Origin: RXIX01 sp003989075
GTDB lineage: Bacteria; Pseudomonadota; Gammaproteobacteria; Competibacterales; Competibacteraceae
Direction: 5' to 3'
DNA: 64,000 nucleotides
Assembly: GCA_029780415.1 (NCBI GenBank)
Contig: JAKOYN010000062.1
Coordinates: 18,822-82,821, forward strand
Positions 15,471 to 24,553 of this stretch are shown here, one piece after another (positions within the stretch are counted from its first letter, which is position 1; every line of letters begins with the position of its first letter). Below the pieces are notes generated by a model that saw only the letters and a program-made list of their open reading frames with translations, was not told the origin of the DNA and did no database searches. The translations under genes and the position numbers were made by a program.

Positions 15471-18400
15471 TCAAAGCGCCACTGGCCCTTGTTGCAGCCG
15501 AGCGATTAACAAAGCCTCTACCTCTGACAACCACGCTTTGAGTTCAGCCTCGTCGTTTAAGGTGCGTTTGGGCAGCGTCACATGCACCACGTTAGGCTTC
15601 AACAACTGCACGGCGGCATGGCGTGCCGCCTCGAAGCGACTGGGCAATGCCTGAGTTTTTGATGCCCAGTGGTCCAGGTCGCATGCGTCCAGGGCATCTT
15701 GAAGCTGCTCGGGCGTGGCAACTGCCAGTACAGCCGGTGCCGACAGCTTGTGCTTGGCGATCAGCTCTGAGCGCTGGCCCTCGGACAATTTGCACCAATC
15801 AGCATCGGCCTGAAGATGGGCCAATTGCTGCTGATAAGTTTGCTCCAACGCCTCCCGTTTGGCTTGAAGGGCTTGGCGCAACACATCAACGGTGTTGTTC
15901 AGCAGTGGGCGCACCGGGTCTGGTTCACTCAGCAGGCTGCGCTGGGCTTCGATGGCGTCCACCTCGGTCTTGATCTGAACGTACTCATTCAAGCCCTTGG
16001 CATGCCGCAATAGATCATTCAAGCGATGCCATGCGGGCAAGCGTTTGGCAATGTCTTCAGCCGTTTTGACCCAGGTTTTGGACAGGGCGGTGATTTCATC
16101 GCAGCGCGTGAACAACTCCAAAAGCTGAGCATTGCCAGACTGGGCTTCAACAGCCTCCAACACAGTTAGTTTGGGCAACTCAGGAGCAGGGGCGGGGCCA
16201 CCGGCTTTCGATGCGTGTTCGCGCAGCTTGGCCAGCAGTGCGGGCACCTTGGCCAGCTCTTCCTTGGGTTGGCAGTGCATGCCTACGGCATTGAACAGCG
16301 AGCGGATTTTGATGAACTGCGGCGGTGTGATGTTGACGCTCTCGCGCTTGAAGCTGGCCTGAGTGAGTTTGGCGCGATCCAGGCTTTTGACATCCACGGG
16401 CTTGAATGCAGCATCGCTTGCCTTGATGTGGCCAGTGGCCAGCAGCACGTATAGCGCGCCATCAATGGCGTCACGCGGCCAGCCGAAAGGTGGCTCTTCA
16501 AAATGGTGGCGAATTTCTGCGCCCGTCTTGCCCGGCCCCATGAAGGCCAGCAGCTTCTGGCAGACCGGGTGCTTGTCGGCCTCCTGCGTATGGCCTACGG
16601 CCCTGAGCGCTTCGAGATCGCCTTTGCGGACGTTGTCCAGCACCTTGGCCCACTGGTCGTGGTCAGCCGCATCAAACTGGCTGTAAAGGCGAATGGCGGA
16701 GGACTTGCCAGCGCGGTTGATGCGCTCGGCAAGATCGTTACCCTCGGTCACTTCCTGGCCACCGGCTTGGAACACCCGCACGCCAGTCAGCAGTTGATCA
16801 AGCAGGGTTGCGAGTTCTTTTTCTGCATTGCGCTGGCGGCTCTCCATCGAGCGCTGGGCGTCGCGGCCTTCTTCCGTAGATGGGCTGCCTTTCCTTTGCA
16901 ATGTGGTGCGTGCGGCTTCCAGTGCCACGATGGCGTTGGTCAACTCGGTTTTGTGCTGCGCTGGAAGGAAGGCGAAGAGCGTGGGGTTGTCGGCACTTTT
17001 TGCTTTGGCTTCGGCAATGACGGACTTTTCTTCGGTCTGCCAGCCGTCCTGAATCCACAGGTACAGGTTCTTGTCGTGGTCCTTGGGCAGGCTGTCGTCG
17101 TAGGTGGGCGTGAGGCGGCGATCGACGTTGTCTTTGCCTTGAACGACACGTACCTTCTTCAGCACCTCGCCAAACCGGGTTTTCAGGAGATCGGCGCGCT
17201 TTTGCTCCACACGCTGCGGAGCAGCCTTGAGTTCGGCTTCCTGGGCACGGAATTCGTCATACCAGGCGTTGGATTCGCGGGTTTGCAGGCGGTATTCGGT
17301 GCCGTTGCTACCGGCCAAGGCCATCACCAGGCGGTCGCTGTTCTGCAATTTGTCCAGTAGTGCGGGCAGTTTCTTGCGTAAGTCAGACGAACCGGCAGAC
17401 AAATCGGTGACCAGCAGGTCTGCCAGTGCCTCCTCCGTTGCCTTCAGGCCAATGTCCATCGCCGCATCGGCAGGCAGCTTGTTGATCAGGTAAATGAGCT
17501 TGAGCAGCTTGCCCTTGAGCTGAGCGTCACCCTGGCCATCCGCAAACCGTCCGACGTTTTCATAGACCTCTTTGGGCAGTTGGGCCGTTGCGATCAAGTC
17601 CGCAGCGAGTTGGTCGTATAGGAAATCACCTGAAACGACGCTGCCAAGCGGCATCTCTGCCGTTGCCAGCACAGCTTCATGCACAACGCGAAGCTGGCTG
17701 CGCAACTGTGACTTGGTGCCGGTGATGTCGATGGTGCGCAGAACGCGCTCCCAGAAGCGCCGCCGCACGGGCAGCAGTGGGTAGTCGGAGGTCAGAACGT
17801 CTTCATCGTCGGTGACGTGCTCCAGCTTGGTGCCGCGCAAATGGCGGGAAATTTCCCCCAGGTTGGCACGCCAGACTTTTTCCACCTCGGGCTGGGCTGA
17901 GGGCTTCTTGGCCAGGATGATTTGGCGGGTGACGTTCTCCACATCCCAATCACCCAGCACCACCTGGACGGGGAAGCGTCCCATCAGACGCTGCAAATTC
18001 GGCATCCCCGACAGCGCCGACTGGCCCGTGCCCACGAATAACAGCTTGCCGTTGAAGTGTTTGCTCAGCGTTTCGGTGACTTCCTGCACCTGAAAGGCTT
18101 TTTCGGCATCGCTGCCGATGTACTGCTGCACCTCATCCAGGACCACCAAGGTGAGCGGGAATTTGCCATCCACCGTCAAAGTGGCCTCGATGGCGGTTGT
18201 CATCTGCTCGCTGGTGACATCGGTGACTTGGGGGAACTGTGCGCGTAACAGGGCGCGGACTTCCGCTTCGGAATCGCCAAGCGTCGGTTTGAGCTGCAGC
18301 AGCACGCGGGGAAGCTGGCCGGCGTACATGTGTAGAAGCTCTTTTTCAAGGGTTTTCCCAGCCTCGGCTAACTCCTGGCGTACTGAATCAATCAAGCCCT

Positions 18401-18929
18401 CATTGCGAAGCCAAAGGGAAAACTGTGCCTGATTGAACGACTCAGGCAGCCCCTTGGATTTGAACACGATGCCCAGCAGTGCCAGACGAATCTTGTCGCC
18501 GGCACCGGAGCCCAGCTTGCCAGCAGCGGCATGCAGCCCGCCATGACGTCGCCCCTGGATGCTTAATTCCTTGAGGTGCTCGAAGACACCCGTGGGCAGC
18601 TTGGCGATGCTGCGTGCCGTTGTACCGTCGGCAAACGGGTAGTCCGTCCACAGCGCGCGCAGCATCTTGGCCAAGTGCGATTTGCCGCTGCCATAAAAGC
18701 CGGAAATCCACACACCCGGCTGTTCGGCCTTGGAGCCCAGGTTGAGCAGGAATTTGTCGAGGATGGTTTCCAGCCCTTTCGCGTACTGGCCGTCGCAGAC
18801 AAAGGTTTCCAGCTCGTAGCGCAGGATGGCGCGCGCGGCTTCGGAGTGGTCCTCAGACACTTCGGCTACGCCATTGTTGACGAGGCGGTTTTCTTTGGGA
18901 TCTTGGTTGTAAATGTCCCTGTTGAGCAT
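15471..18929 (-). CDS. brxC: BREX P-loop ATPase BrxC
   Basis: Large ATPase (1152 residues) of the BREX core, with distant similarity to origin-recognition AAA proteins. The start MLNRDIYNQDPKENRLVN is typical of BrxC and is preceded by AAGGA at 6 bases; the frame extends 87 codons further upstream but overlaps brxB, so that extension is a shadow. Walker A is GFYGSGKSH (77-85), and Walker B is probably LTLVVLDEVQQYIG. The rest is helical with Lys/Glu-rich coiled-coil-like stretches. BrxC interacts with BrxB and PglX/PglZ in a membrane-independent complex. The gene is intact and shares strand and spacing (37 bp) with brxB. Confidence 0.95.
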   Translation of the reverse strand: MLNRDIYNQDPKENRLVNNGVAEVSEDHSEAARAILRYELETFVCDGQYAKGLETILDKFLLNLGSKAEQPGVWISGFYGSGKSHLAKMLRALWTDYPFADGTTARSIAKLPTGVFEHLKELSIQGRRHGGLHAAAGKLGSGAGDKIRLALLGIVFKSKGLPESFNQAQFSLWLRNEGLIDSVRQELAEAGKTLEKELLHMYAGQLPRVLLQLKPTLGDSEAEVRALLRAQFPQVTDVTSEQMTTAIEATLTVDGKFPLTLVVLDEVQQYIGSDAEKAFQVQEVTETLSKHFNGKLLFVGTGQSALSGMPNLQRLMGRFPVQVVLGDWDVENVTRQIILAKKPSAQPEVEKVWRANLGEISRHLRGTKLEHVTDDEDVLTSDYPLLPVRRRFWERVLRTIDITGTKSQLRSQLRVVHEAVLATAEMPLGSVVSGDFLYDQLAADLIATAQLPKEVYENVGRFADGQGDAQLKGKLLKLIYLINKLPADAAMDIGLKATEEALADLLVTDLSAGSSDLRKKLPALLDKLQNSDRLVMALAGSNGTEYRLQTRESNAWYDEFRAQEAELKAAPQRVEQKRADLLKTRFGEVLKKVRVVQGKDNVDRRLTPTYDDSLPKDHDKNLYLWIQDGWQTEEKSVIAEAKAKSADNPTLFAFLPAQHKTELTNAIVALEAARTTLQRKGSPSTEEGRDAQRSMESRQRNAEKELATLLDQLLTGVRVFQAGGQEVTEGNDLAERINRAGKSSAIRLYSQFDAADHDQWAKVLDNVRKGDLEALRAVGHTQEADKHPVCQKLLAFMGPGKTGAEIRHHFEEPPFGWPRDAIDGALYVLLATGHIKASDAAFKPVDVKSLDRAKLTQASFKRESVNITPPQFIKIRSLFNAVGMHCQPKEELAKVPALLAKLREHASKAGGPAPAPELPKLTVLEAVEAQSGNAQLLELFTRCDEITALSKTWVKTAEDIAKRLPAWHRLNDLLRHAKGLNEYVQIKTEVDAIEAQRSLLSEPDPVRPLLNNTVDVLRQALQAKREALEQTYQQQLAHLQADADWCKLSEGQRSELIAKHKLSAPAVLAVATPEQLQDALDACDLDHWASKTQALPSRFEAARHAAVQLLKPNVVHVTLPKRTLNDEAELKAWLSEVEALLIARLQQGPVAL

Positions 18930-18966
18930 GGTGGTCCTTGTCTGTTCTCGAAGGGGGGGCGTGGGA

Positions 18967-19530
18967 TTAATCCTGAGCCAGTAGCGGTACAGCGAGATAG
19001 TTCCAGCCGTCTCTGGCATCCAGTAGCCGATAGCTGTGGTTTTCGGGATGGTACTCGCCGGGGAAAAACACCAGCAGACGGCCTTGGATCGCCTCCTTGA
19101 TACCCTCGACCACAGACGAAACCCGGGCCAGCCCGAATAAGGTACCGACGCCGAGCAGGGCAACGATAGTGTCAGGCCCTGCTTCGGCACGGATGCGCGC
19201 CTTCAGCGTGGCGTTGAGGTCGGCGATGAATTCAATCAGATCGCCCGTGGGGTAGCCGGCCAAGTCCTCTGGGAATTCAAAATACGCATCCCGATACTCT
19301 TGCGCAGCCATCCATTCAGGAAAGGCATGGGTGACATCCAGCAGCAGCCACTGCTTTCCAGCGTCCTTGGTGGCCAGCGCAAACTCCTCGACGTTGGCAC
19401 GTAGCCGCAATTCGTCCGCTTTGTCATAGACAGCGAAGATGACGCGCTGAATAGCAGCCAGACTTGCTTGCCAGGGCACCGTGAGGTGTTGGCGATAGGC
19501 TGATACCAGTTTGGTGACCTTAGATGACAT
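18967..19530 (-). CDS. brxB: BREX protein BrxB (DUF1788 family)
   Basis: A 187-residue BREX core protein of unknown biochemical activity. The C-terminal signature of the family is clear: LLVFFPGEYHPENHSYRLLDARDGWNYLAVPL. The ATG has GGAG upstream and overlaps the brxA-like gene by 11 bp, so the two are coupled. It is thought to bridge BrxC and PglZ in type 1 systems. No signal peptide or membrane segment is visible. Confidence 0.93.
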   Translation of the reverse strand: MSSKVTKLVSAYRQHLTVPWQASLAAIQRVIFAVYDKADELRLRANVEEFALATKDAGKQWLLLDVTHAFPEWMAAQEYRDAYFEFPEDLAGYPTGDLIEFIADLNATLKARIRAEAGPDTIVALLGVGTLFGLARVSSVVEGIKEAIQGRLLVFFPGEYHPENHSYRLLDARDGWNYLAVPLLAQD

Positions 19531-20317
19531 GCGAGATCTCCTGCCTGATGCATTCTTCTTCTGGAGTGAGATAGCCGGGGAAGCGCACGTCCTTTACGCC
19601 ACCCGCATTCATGAAAACAAGTAGCCCCCGGTATGAGGCCACACGGGCCAGTGTCTCCAGTTCATCGGGTGCGCAGCCCAGCAAGTTCAGCCAATCGGAA
19701 GTGAACAGCCGCTGATCTGTGCGGCCCTCCAGATAGCTCAGGAACAACAGAAAAGCGAGGGATTCAGGCTGCGACGGGGCGATGACACGGATCTTGCGCG
19801 TCCGCCCTTGCAACAGGCCCGCTGCTGTCCAGGTGCCCGAAATGTTTTGCGCGAATGACGTGAGCGATGCAGGACTGAAGCGGTCGGCAAAGGCTGCACG
19901 CAAAAACTGCTCGACCCTCTCGCGGTGAACAGTGCTGCCCAATGGTTGACTCAGGAAAAAGGCTTGCGTGGCGCGCAGCAGCGGGTCACGCGCCAAGGCC
20001 ACAGCGAAAGCCAGGAGCGGCTGTGCGGATTCATTCAAGGGCCAAAGCTGGCGCAGTGCCCGAAAAAGGGGATTTGCGGGGTCAAGTCCATACAAGGTCA
20101 CCAAATGACGCAAGGCCAGTTGCCTGGCCTTTTGAGTTGGTTTACCGAGCACGTTATCGGTGACCACGGCCGCCGCATAATCCGGACGCCTTGCGTTTGC
20201 TGCGGTGTGCGCCATCAGCAGGCGCAGATCGTTCAGCATCATGGTTCGCGCGGCGTGTGCACCGCTGATCGCGAAGCGGAATCCAAGCGTGGATAGCAGA
20301 TACTGAAGATGAGTCAT
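19520..20317 (-). CDS. BrxA-like first gene of the BREX operon
   Basis: A 265-residue, mostly helical protein. Position (first gene, directly before brxB) and pattern suggest a divergent BrxA: TMMLNDLRLLM, then TDNVLGKPTQKAR, then a segment DPLLRATQAFFL, then FSPASLTSFAQNISGTWTAAGLL. The last part resembles the winged-helix end of DUF1819 BrxA proteins, which are DNA-binding NusB-like folds of about 200 residues. This protein is some 60 residues longer at the C-terminus. The ATG at 20317 is my choice; an ATG at 20356 is possible and neither has a strong ribosome site. If not BrxA, it is an unknown gene fixed in this BREX variant. Confidence 0.65.
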   Translation of the reverse strand: MTHLQYLLSTLGFRFAISGAHAARTMMLNDLRLLMAHTAANARRPDYAAAVVTDNVLGKPTQKARQLALRHLVTLYGLDPANPLFRALRQLWPLNESAQPLLAFAVALARDPLLRATQAFFLSQPLGSTVHRERVEQFLRAAFADRFSPASLTSFAQNISGTWTAAGLLQGRTRKIRVIAPSQPESLAFLLFLSYLEGRTDQRLFTSDWLNLLGCAPDELETLARVASYRGLLVFMNAGGVKDVRFPGYLTPEEECIRQEISHVI

Positions 20318-20365
20318 AACCGAACTGGGTTGCGCGCCGCAGGCACTGTGATGCATCTGCGTTCG

Positions 20366-20396
20366 CTCTGGCTACCAACCAGCCGGATAGCCAGAG
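20366..20396. promoter_or_regulatory. Inverted repeat in front of the BREX operon
   Basis: CTCTGGCTA (20366-20374) and TAGCCAGAG (20388-20396) are perfect 9-base inverted repeats 13 bases apart, about 50 bp upstream of the brxA-like start. With no T run it looks more like an operator or weak terminator between the secreted-repeat gene and the BREX operon than a classical terminator. Confidence 0.45.
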
Positions 20397-20436
20397 TGAG
20401 CACTTATTGCGGATTGCCGCTCAACCGCTCAGTCGC

Positions 20437-20766
20437 TCAATGCCGGTTGCTGACGCAATAGCGGCCTTCGGTGTGGAAACCACTCGGGCAATAGCCATCC
20501 TTGGGAATGGCGGTGGGCGCATCCTGGCTGCCGCGATTGCTGACGCAATAACGGCCTTCGGTGTGATAGCCGCTCGGACAGTAGCCGTCCTTGGCAATAG
20601 CTTCAGGTGCATTCTGGTTGCCGCGGTTGCTGACGCAATAGCGGCCTTCGGTGTGATAGCCCGTCGGGCAGTAGCCATCTTTGGGAACGATCTCGGGGGC
20701 GCTGAAAACGGGCGCGCTCAGGAACAGCAGGGCTAGCGACAGCGTGGAACGGGTGCAAAGCGACAT
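20437..20766 (-). CDS. Small secreted Cys-rich three-repeat protein
   Basis: A 109-residue protein. Residues 1-22 form a Sec signal peptide (LSLALLFLSAPVFSA). The mature part is three nearly identical 30-residue repeats with the core KDGYCPSGYHTEGRYCVSNRG, each holding two Cys 11 residues apart that could pair as a disulphide. The ribosome site AAGGAG is well placed. I do not recognise a named family; short periplasmic or secreted proteins with GYCPSGY units are known as hypotheticals in proteobacteria. It sits between glnD (upstream, same strand, 39 bp) and the BREX operon. Function unknown. Confidence 0.8.
   Translation of the reverse strand: MSLCTRSTLSLALLFLSAPVFSAPEIVPKDGYCPTGYHTEGRYCVSNRGNQNAPEAIAKDGYCPSGYHTEGRYCVSNRGSQDAPTAIPKDGYCPSGFHTEGRYCVSNRH
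20440..20694. repeat. 90-bp tandem repeat, three copies
   Basis: The sequence TTGCTGACGCAATA recurs with its first base at 20447, 20537 and 20627, a period of exactly 90 bp (30 codons). The copies differ at scattered, mostly silent positions. They lie fully within the secreted-repeat gene and keep its frame. Confidence 0.9.
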
Positions 20767-20805
20767 GGTGCAAGCTCCTTGGTGTTGTGGTGTTGACAGC
20801 TTCTT

Positions 20806-23541
20806 CTAATAATCCTCGCCCGAATCCAGTTGATCGACCAGCGCCTGACGCAGTGCCGCGTATTTGCGGGCATCGTTCAGCGGCCGGTTTTCGCGATCGG
20901 TGACAAAGAATACGTCCTCGACCCGGGCGCCAATGGTGACAATCTTGGCGTTATGTACCTGGACGCCGCATTCCATGAACGCCTGCCCAACCCGGCACAG
21001 CAGGCCGGGCCGGTCCCAGGAAATCAGCTCGACCACGGTGCGGCCATTGGCGGCGTCCTCGCGGAATGAAACCCAGGTCGGCATCTGAAAGGCGCGCTGA
21101 ATGCGCGAAATATGCCGGCTGGGCATCGGTGGCACGGCGTCGGGCTGGTTCAGGTAATGCAGCAGATTGGTGGTGATTTCCTTGATCCGGCCACGGTTCT
21201 GGATCGGCAGCCCGGAATCCTCCAGCACGGTCAGACTGTCGAGGGTGTAGCCGCTGTGCCCGGTCATGATCCGCGCGTCAAGAATGGTCAGGCCGAGCTG
21301 ATCGAGAATCGAGGTGATCAGGGCGAACAGGTTGTCCTGGTCGCGGGTGTAAATGAAAATCTCGGTGCCGCCGCGACCGGGATCGTCACGGGCCATCACC
21401 AGCGAGCGCTCGTCATGGCCACGCTTGAGAATGGCGCGTGTGTGCCAGGTGATCTCGTCGGCGGAGTGGCGCAGGAAGTAATCGTCGCCAAAGCCTTCCC
21501 AGACCGCATCGATGCGTTCTGCGGCAATCTGGGCGCCCTGCAAGCGCCGCCGTGCCTGCGTCTGCACCTCGCGGATGCGTTCTTCCTTGTCGATCGGACT
21601 GTCCAGGCCGCGCCGCAAGGCCCGCCGCGTCGCTTCGTACAACTGCCAGAGCAACGATGCCCGCCAGGTGTTCCACAGCTTGGGATTGGTGGCGCGAATG
21701 TCGGCTACGGTGAGCAGATACAGATAGTCCAGATGCATCTGGTCGCCCATCTGCCGGGCGAAGGCGTGGATCACATCCGGGTCGTGGATATCCTTCTTCT
21801 GCGCAGTGAGCGACAGGGTCAGGTGATGGCGCACCATCCAGGCCACCAGACGGGTATCGAAACTGCTCAGGCCGTGCTGGCGGCAGAACTGCTCGGCCTC
21901 GTAGCCACCCAGTTCGGAATGGTCGCCGCCACGGCCCTTGCCGATGTCGTGATACAGGCCGGCGATATACAGCAGTTCCGGCTTGGGCAGGCGCTCCATG
22001 ATCGCGTTGCAGTGCGGCAGGTGCTGGGCGAACTGCGGCAGGAAGAAGCGGCGCAGGTTGCGTACTACAAACAAAATGTGCTGATCGACGGTATAGGCGT
22101 GGAACAGGTCGTACTGCATGCGTCCGACAATATGGCCAAAGGCCGGCAGATAGGCCGGCAATACGCCATAGGCATTCATCAGCCGCAGTTGCTGCGTGAC
22201 GCCATAGGGTTGGCGCAGGATTTCCATGAACAGGCTGCGTGGGCGCACGTCGTTGCGGAATTTTTCATCGATCAGCGGGCGGTGATCGCGGATCAGACGG
22301 ATAGTGGCGGCACGGATGCCCTTGATCTCCGGGTGCTGCTGCAGGAGCAGGAAGATTTCCAGCAGGGCGAACGGATAGCGCAGAAATACGTTGGGCCGGG
22401 TGACTTCCAGATAGCCACGGCGCACCTGAAAGCGGCGATTGATCGGCGTCGGCTCGCCGGGATCGTCAGCCAGTAGAATCGCTTCCTCGAACAGTTGCAG
22501 CAGCATTTCGTTCAGGCGGCTGAGCGCGTTTACAGTGCGGTAATAGCGCTGCATGAACTGCTCAACGGCCAGATTCTGATCCTGATCCTGATAGCCAAAC
22601 TGCTGGGCGATGCGCCGCTGGTGCTCAAAGAGCAGCACATCCTCGCGCCGGCCGGTCAGGGTGTGCAGAGCAAAGCGGATCTGCCAGAGAAAGTTGCGGC
22701 ATTCAATCAGTTCGTCGTACTCGTTTGGACTGAGAAAGCCGTGGCTGACCAGTTCCTGCAGGGTGCTGGCGCCAAAATGCCGTTTGGCCACCCAGCCGAT
22801 CATCTGCATGTCGCGCAGGCCGCCGGGTCCTTCCTTGATATTCGGTTCCAGATTGAAGGCGGTCTCGTTGTAGCGGTGGCAGCGCTGCTGGCGTTCGCGC
22901 TGCTTGGCTTCGAAGAACGCCGCATCCGGCCAGATGCGGTCAGGACCGGTGACGGCGCGCATCTGCTCGAACAGATCCAGTGCGCCAATCAGCAGGCGCG
23001 CTTCCATCAGGCTGGTGGCGACGGTGATATCGGCGGCGCCTTCGCGGGCACAGTCCTCGACGGTGCGCACGCTATGGCCAACCTCCAGGCCGATATCCCA
23101 CAGGAAGGTGAGAAAATCCTCCAGACCGGAGCGGTGCTGCTCAATGGCCCGCTCGCCGAGCAGAATCAGGATATCCACGTCCGAACCGGGATGCAGTTCG
23201 CCACGGCCATAACCGCCGACCGCGACCAGTGCCAGATTGGGCGTATCGGCGGCAAAAAAGCGCTGCCAGGCGCACAGCAGCAGATCGTCCATTAGGCGGG
23301 CGCGGGCCGGGACCAGTTCATGCGCCGGGGTGCCCTGCTGGAACAGTTCACGCAGGCGGGCATCGCTGTGCTTGATCAGGTTGCGAAACGGCGTCAGCGG
23401 ACTGGTGGCAGCGCTCAGATCCTGAGCAAAGGCAGCCGCGTCGAACAGCGCAATCTCATTCCAGCGCAGGCCATCGCACGGTGGGTTGGCGATGAAGGAC
23501 AGCGGCGCGCCGGGGCGCGACGCGATATCAGGAACGATCAT
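20806..23541 (-). CDS. glnD: Bifunctional PII uridylyltransferase/uridylyl-removing enzyme
   Basis: Nitrogen sensor that adds UMP to PII proteins when glutamine is low and removes it when glutamine is high. The 911-residue protein has the nucleotidyltransferase motif GGYGRGELHPGSDVDILIL, a PII-modifying helical region (RNFLWQIRFALHTLTGRREDVLLFEHQ), an HD domain with LYHDIGKGRGGDHSELG, and two C-terminal ACT domains (EIFIYTRDQDNLFALITSILDQLG and VVELISWDRPGLLCRVGQAFMECG). The start MIVPDIAS has GGAGG 9 bases upstream; a longer open frame upstream is not GlnD-like. It follows map on the same strand, the usual map-glnD order of gammaproteobacteria. Confidence 0.97.
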   Translation of the reverse strand: MIVPDIASRPGAPLSFIANPPCDGLRWNEIALFDAAAFAQDLSAATSPLTPFRNLIKHSDARLRELFQQGTPAHELVPARARLMDDLLLCAWQRFFAADTPNLALVAVGGYGRGELHPGSDVDILILLGERAIEQHRSGLEDFLTFLWDIGLEVGHSVRTVEDCAREGAADITVATSLMEARLLIGALDLFEQMRAVTGPDRIWPDAAFFEAKQRERQQRCHRYNETAFNLEPNIKEGPGGLRDMQMIGWVAKRHFGASTLQELVSHGFLSPNEYDELIECRNFLWQIRFALHTLTGRREDVLLFEHQRRIAQQFGYQDQDQNLAVEQFMQRYYRTVNALSRLNEMLLQLFEEAILLADDPGEPTPINRRFQVRRGYLEVTRPNVFLRYPFALLEIFLLLQQHPEIKGIRAATIRLIRDHRPLIDEKFRNDVRPRSLFMEILRQPYGVTQQLRLMNAYGVLPAYLPAFGHIVGRMQYDLFHAYTVDQHILFVVRNLRRFFLPQFAQHLPHCNAIMERLPKPELLYIAGLYHDIGKGRGGDHSELGGYEAEQFCRQHGLSSFDTRLVAWMVRHHLTLSLTAQKKDIHDPDVIHAFARQMGDQMHLDYLYLLTVADIRATNPKLWNTWRASLLWQLYEATRRALRRGLDSPIDKEERIREVQTQARRRLQGAQIAAERIDAVWEGFGDDYFLRHSADEITWHTRAILKRGHDERSLVMARDDPGRGGTEIFIYTRDQDNLFALITSILDQLGLTILDARIMTGHSGYTLDSLTVLEDSGLPIQNRGRIKEITTNLLHYLNQPDAVPPMPSRHISRIQRAFQMPTWVSFREDAANGRTVVELISWDRPGLLCRVGQAFMECGVQVHNAKIVTIGARVEDVFFVTDRENRPLNDARKYAALRQALVDQLDSGEDY

Positions 23542-23590
23542 GCAGGCAGACCTCCGCGGAAGGGGGCGCTCGGACGGGAAACGCGCTGAT

Positions 23591-24358
23591 TTAAAGGGTT
23601 TCGCCAGGCAGCAGGGTGAGGATTTCGTAGCCGGTTGCGGTGACCAGCACCGTGTGTTCCCACTGGGCCGAGATGCTGTGGTCCTTGGTGACGACGGTCC
23701 AGCCATCCGGCAGCAGCTTCACATGGCGCTTACCGGCATTGATCATCGGCTCGATGGTGAAAGTCATGCCGGGTTCCAGTTCGACGCCGGTGCCGGGTGC
23801 GCCATAATGCAACACCTGCGGGTCTTCGTGGAAGTTGCGGCCGATGCCATGACCGCAGTACTCGCGCACCACTGAGCAGTGCTGGGCCTCGGCGTGGCGT
23901 TGAATCGCATGGCCGATATCGCCCAAGCGCTGGCCGGGGCGCACCATGCCGATGCCGATGCACAGGCATTCATAGGCCACCTGGCACACGCGCTGTGCCG
24001 CCAGCGGTGGCGTGCCGACGGCAAACATCTGGCTGGTGTCGCCGTGATAGCCGTCCTTGATCACGGTAATGTCGATGTTGAGCACGTCGCCCTTCTTCAG
24101 TTTGCGCGGCCCGGGAATGCCGTGGCAAACCACATGATTAGGTGAGGTGCAGATTGATTTGGGAAACCCGCGGTAGTTGAGCGGTGCCGGAATCGCCTGC
24201 TGAACATTGACCATGTAGTCATGGCAGAGGCGATCGAGTTCATCAGTGGTGATGCCCTCGCGGACATGCGGGCGGATCATGCGCAGTACTTCGGTCGCGA
24301 GGCGCCCGGCCACGCGCATCTTGTCAATTTCGTCGGCGGTCTTGAGGGTGATGCTCAT
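23591..24358 (-). CDS. map: Methionine aminopeptidase type I
   Basis: Cytoplasmic metallopeptidase that removes the initiator methionine from nascent proteins. The 255-residue protein has the five metal ligands in NIDITVIKDGYHGDTSQMF (two Asp), HGIGRNFHE (His) and the two Glu in TFTIEPM and AQWEHTVLVT. The start MSITLKTADEI is preceded by AAGAGA; an in-frame ATG 27 bases upstream is possible but lacks support. It is divergent from rpsB, the classic arrangement in gammaproteobacteria, and is followed by glnD after 49 bp. Confidence 0.96.
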   Translation of the reverse strand: MSITLKTADEIDKMRVAGRLATEVLRMIRPHVREGITTDELDRLCHDYMVNVQQAIPAPLNYRGFPKSICTSPNHVVCHGIPGPRKLKKGDVLNIDITVIKDGYHGDTSQMFAVGTPPLAAQRVCQVAYECLCIGIGMVRPGQRLGDIGHAIQRHAEAQHCSVVREYCGHGIGRNFHEDPQVLHYGAPGTGVELEPGMTFTIEPMINAGKRHVKLLPDGWTVVTKDHSISAQWEHTVLVTATGYEILTLLPGETL

Positions 24359-24480
24359 GGGTCTCTTGGGGGATTTCTGAAACATGGGTTCACATCCAGG
24401 GCACAACGGCCGGCTGCGGCAGGGCGGGTACGCAGAGGGTTTGCCGCCGATCGGACTCCGCCTGGCGCGCGGTAGTTCAT

Positions 24481-24510
24481 TTGGTTTTCGCAAACAAAGC
24501 ATGGTATAAA
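24481..24510 (+). promoter_or_regulatory. Candidate sigma-70 promoter for rpsB
   Basis: TTGGTT (24481-24486) and TATAAA (24505-24510) are separated by 18 bp, upstream of a leader of about 135 bases before rpsB. The -10 is strong and the -35 fair. Confidence 0.5.
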
Positions 24511-24553
24511 GCGCGCGCCTTTCAGGCAAACCCTATCTGGCTTTCCACTTCTC

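Noticed and set aside
18930..19190. Upstream extension of the brxC frame
   Set aside because: It lies over brxB, and the residues before MLNRDIYNQD look like an out-of-frame copy of that gene.
5702..20436. The BREX island as part of a prophage or integrative element with att sites
   Set aside because: No integrase, transposase, tRNA target or matching direct repeats are visible at its ends (sodB on one side, the secreted-repeat gene and glnD on the other).
20440..20694. Regularly spaced repeats that could suggest a CRISPR array
   Set aside because: The period is 90 bp with no unique spacers, the repeats keep one reading frame with a signal peptide, and no cas genes are near.
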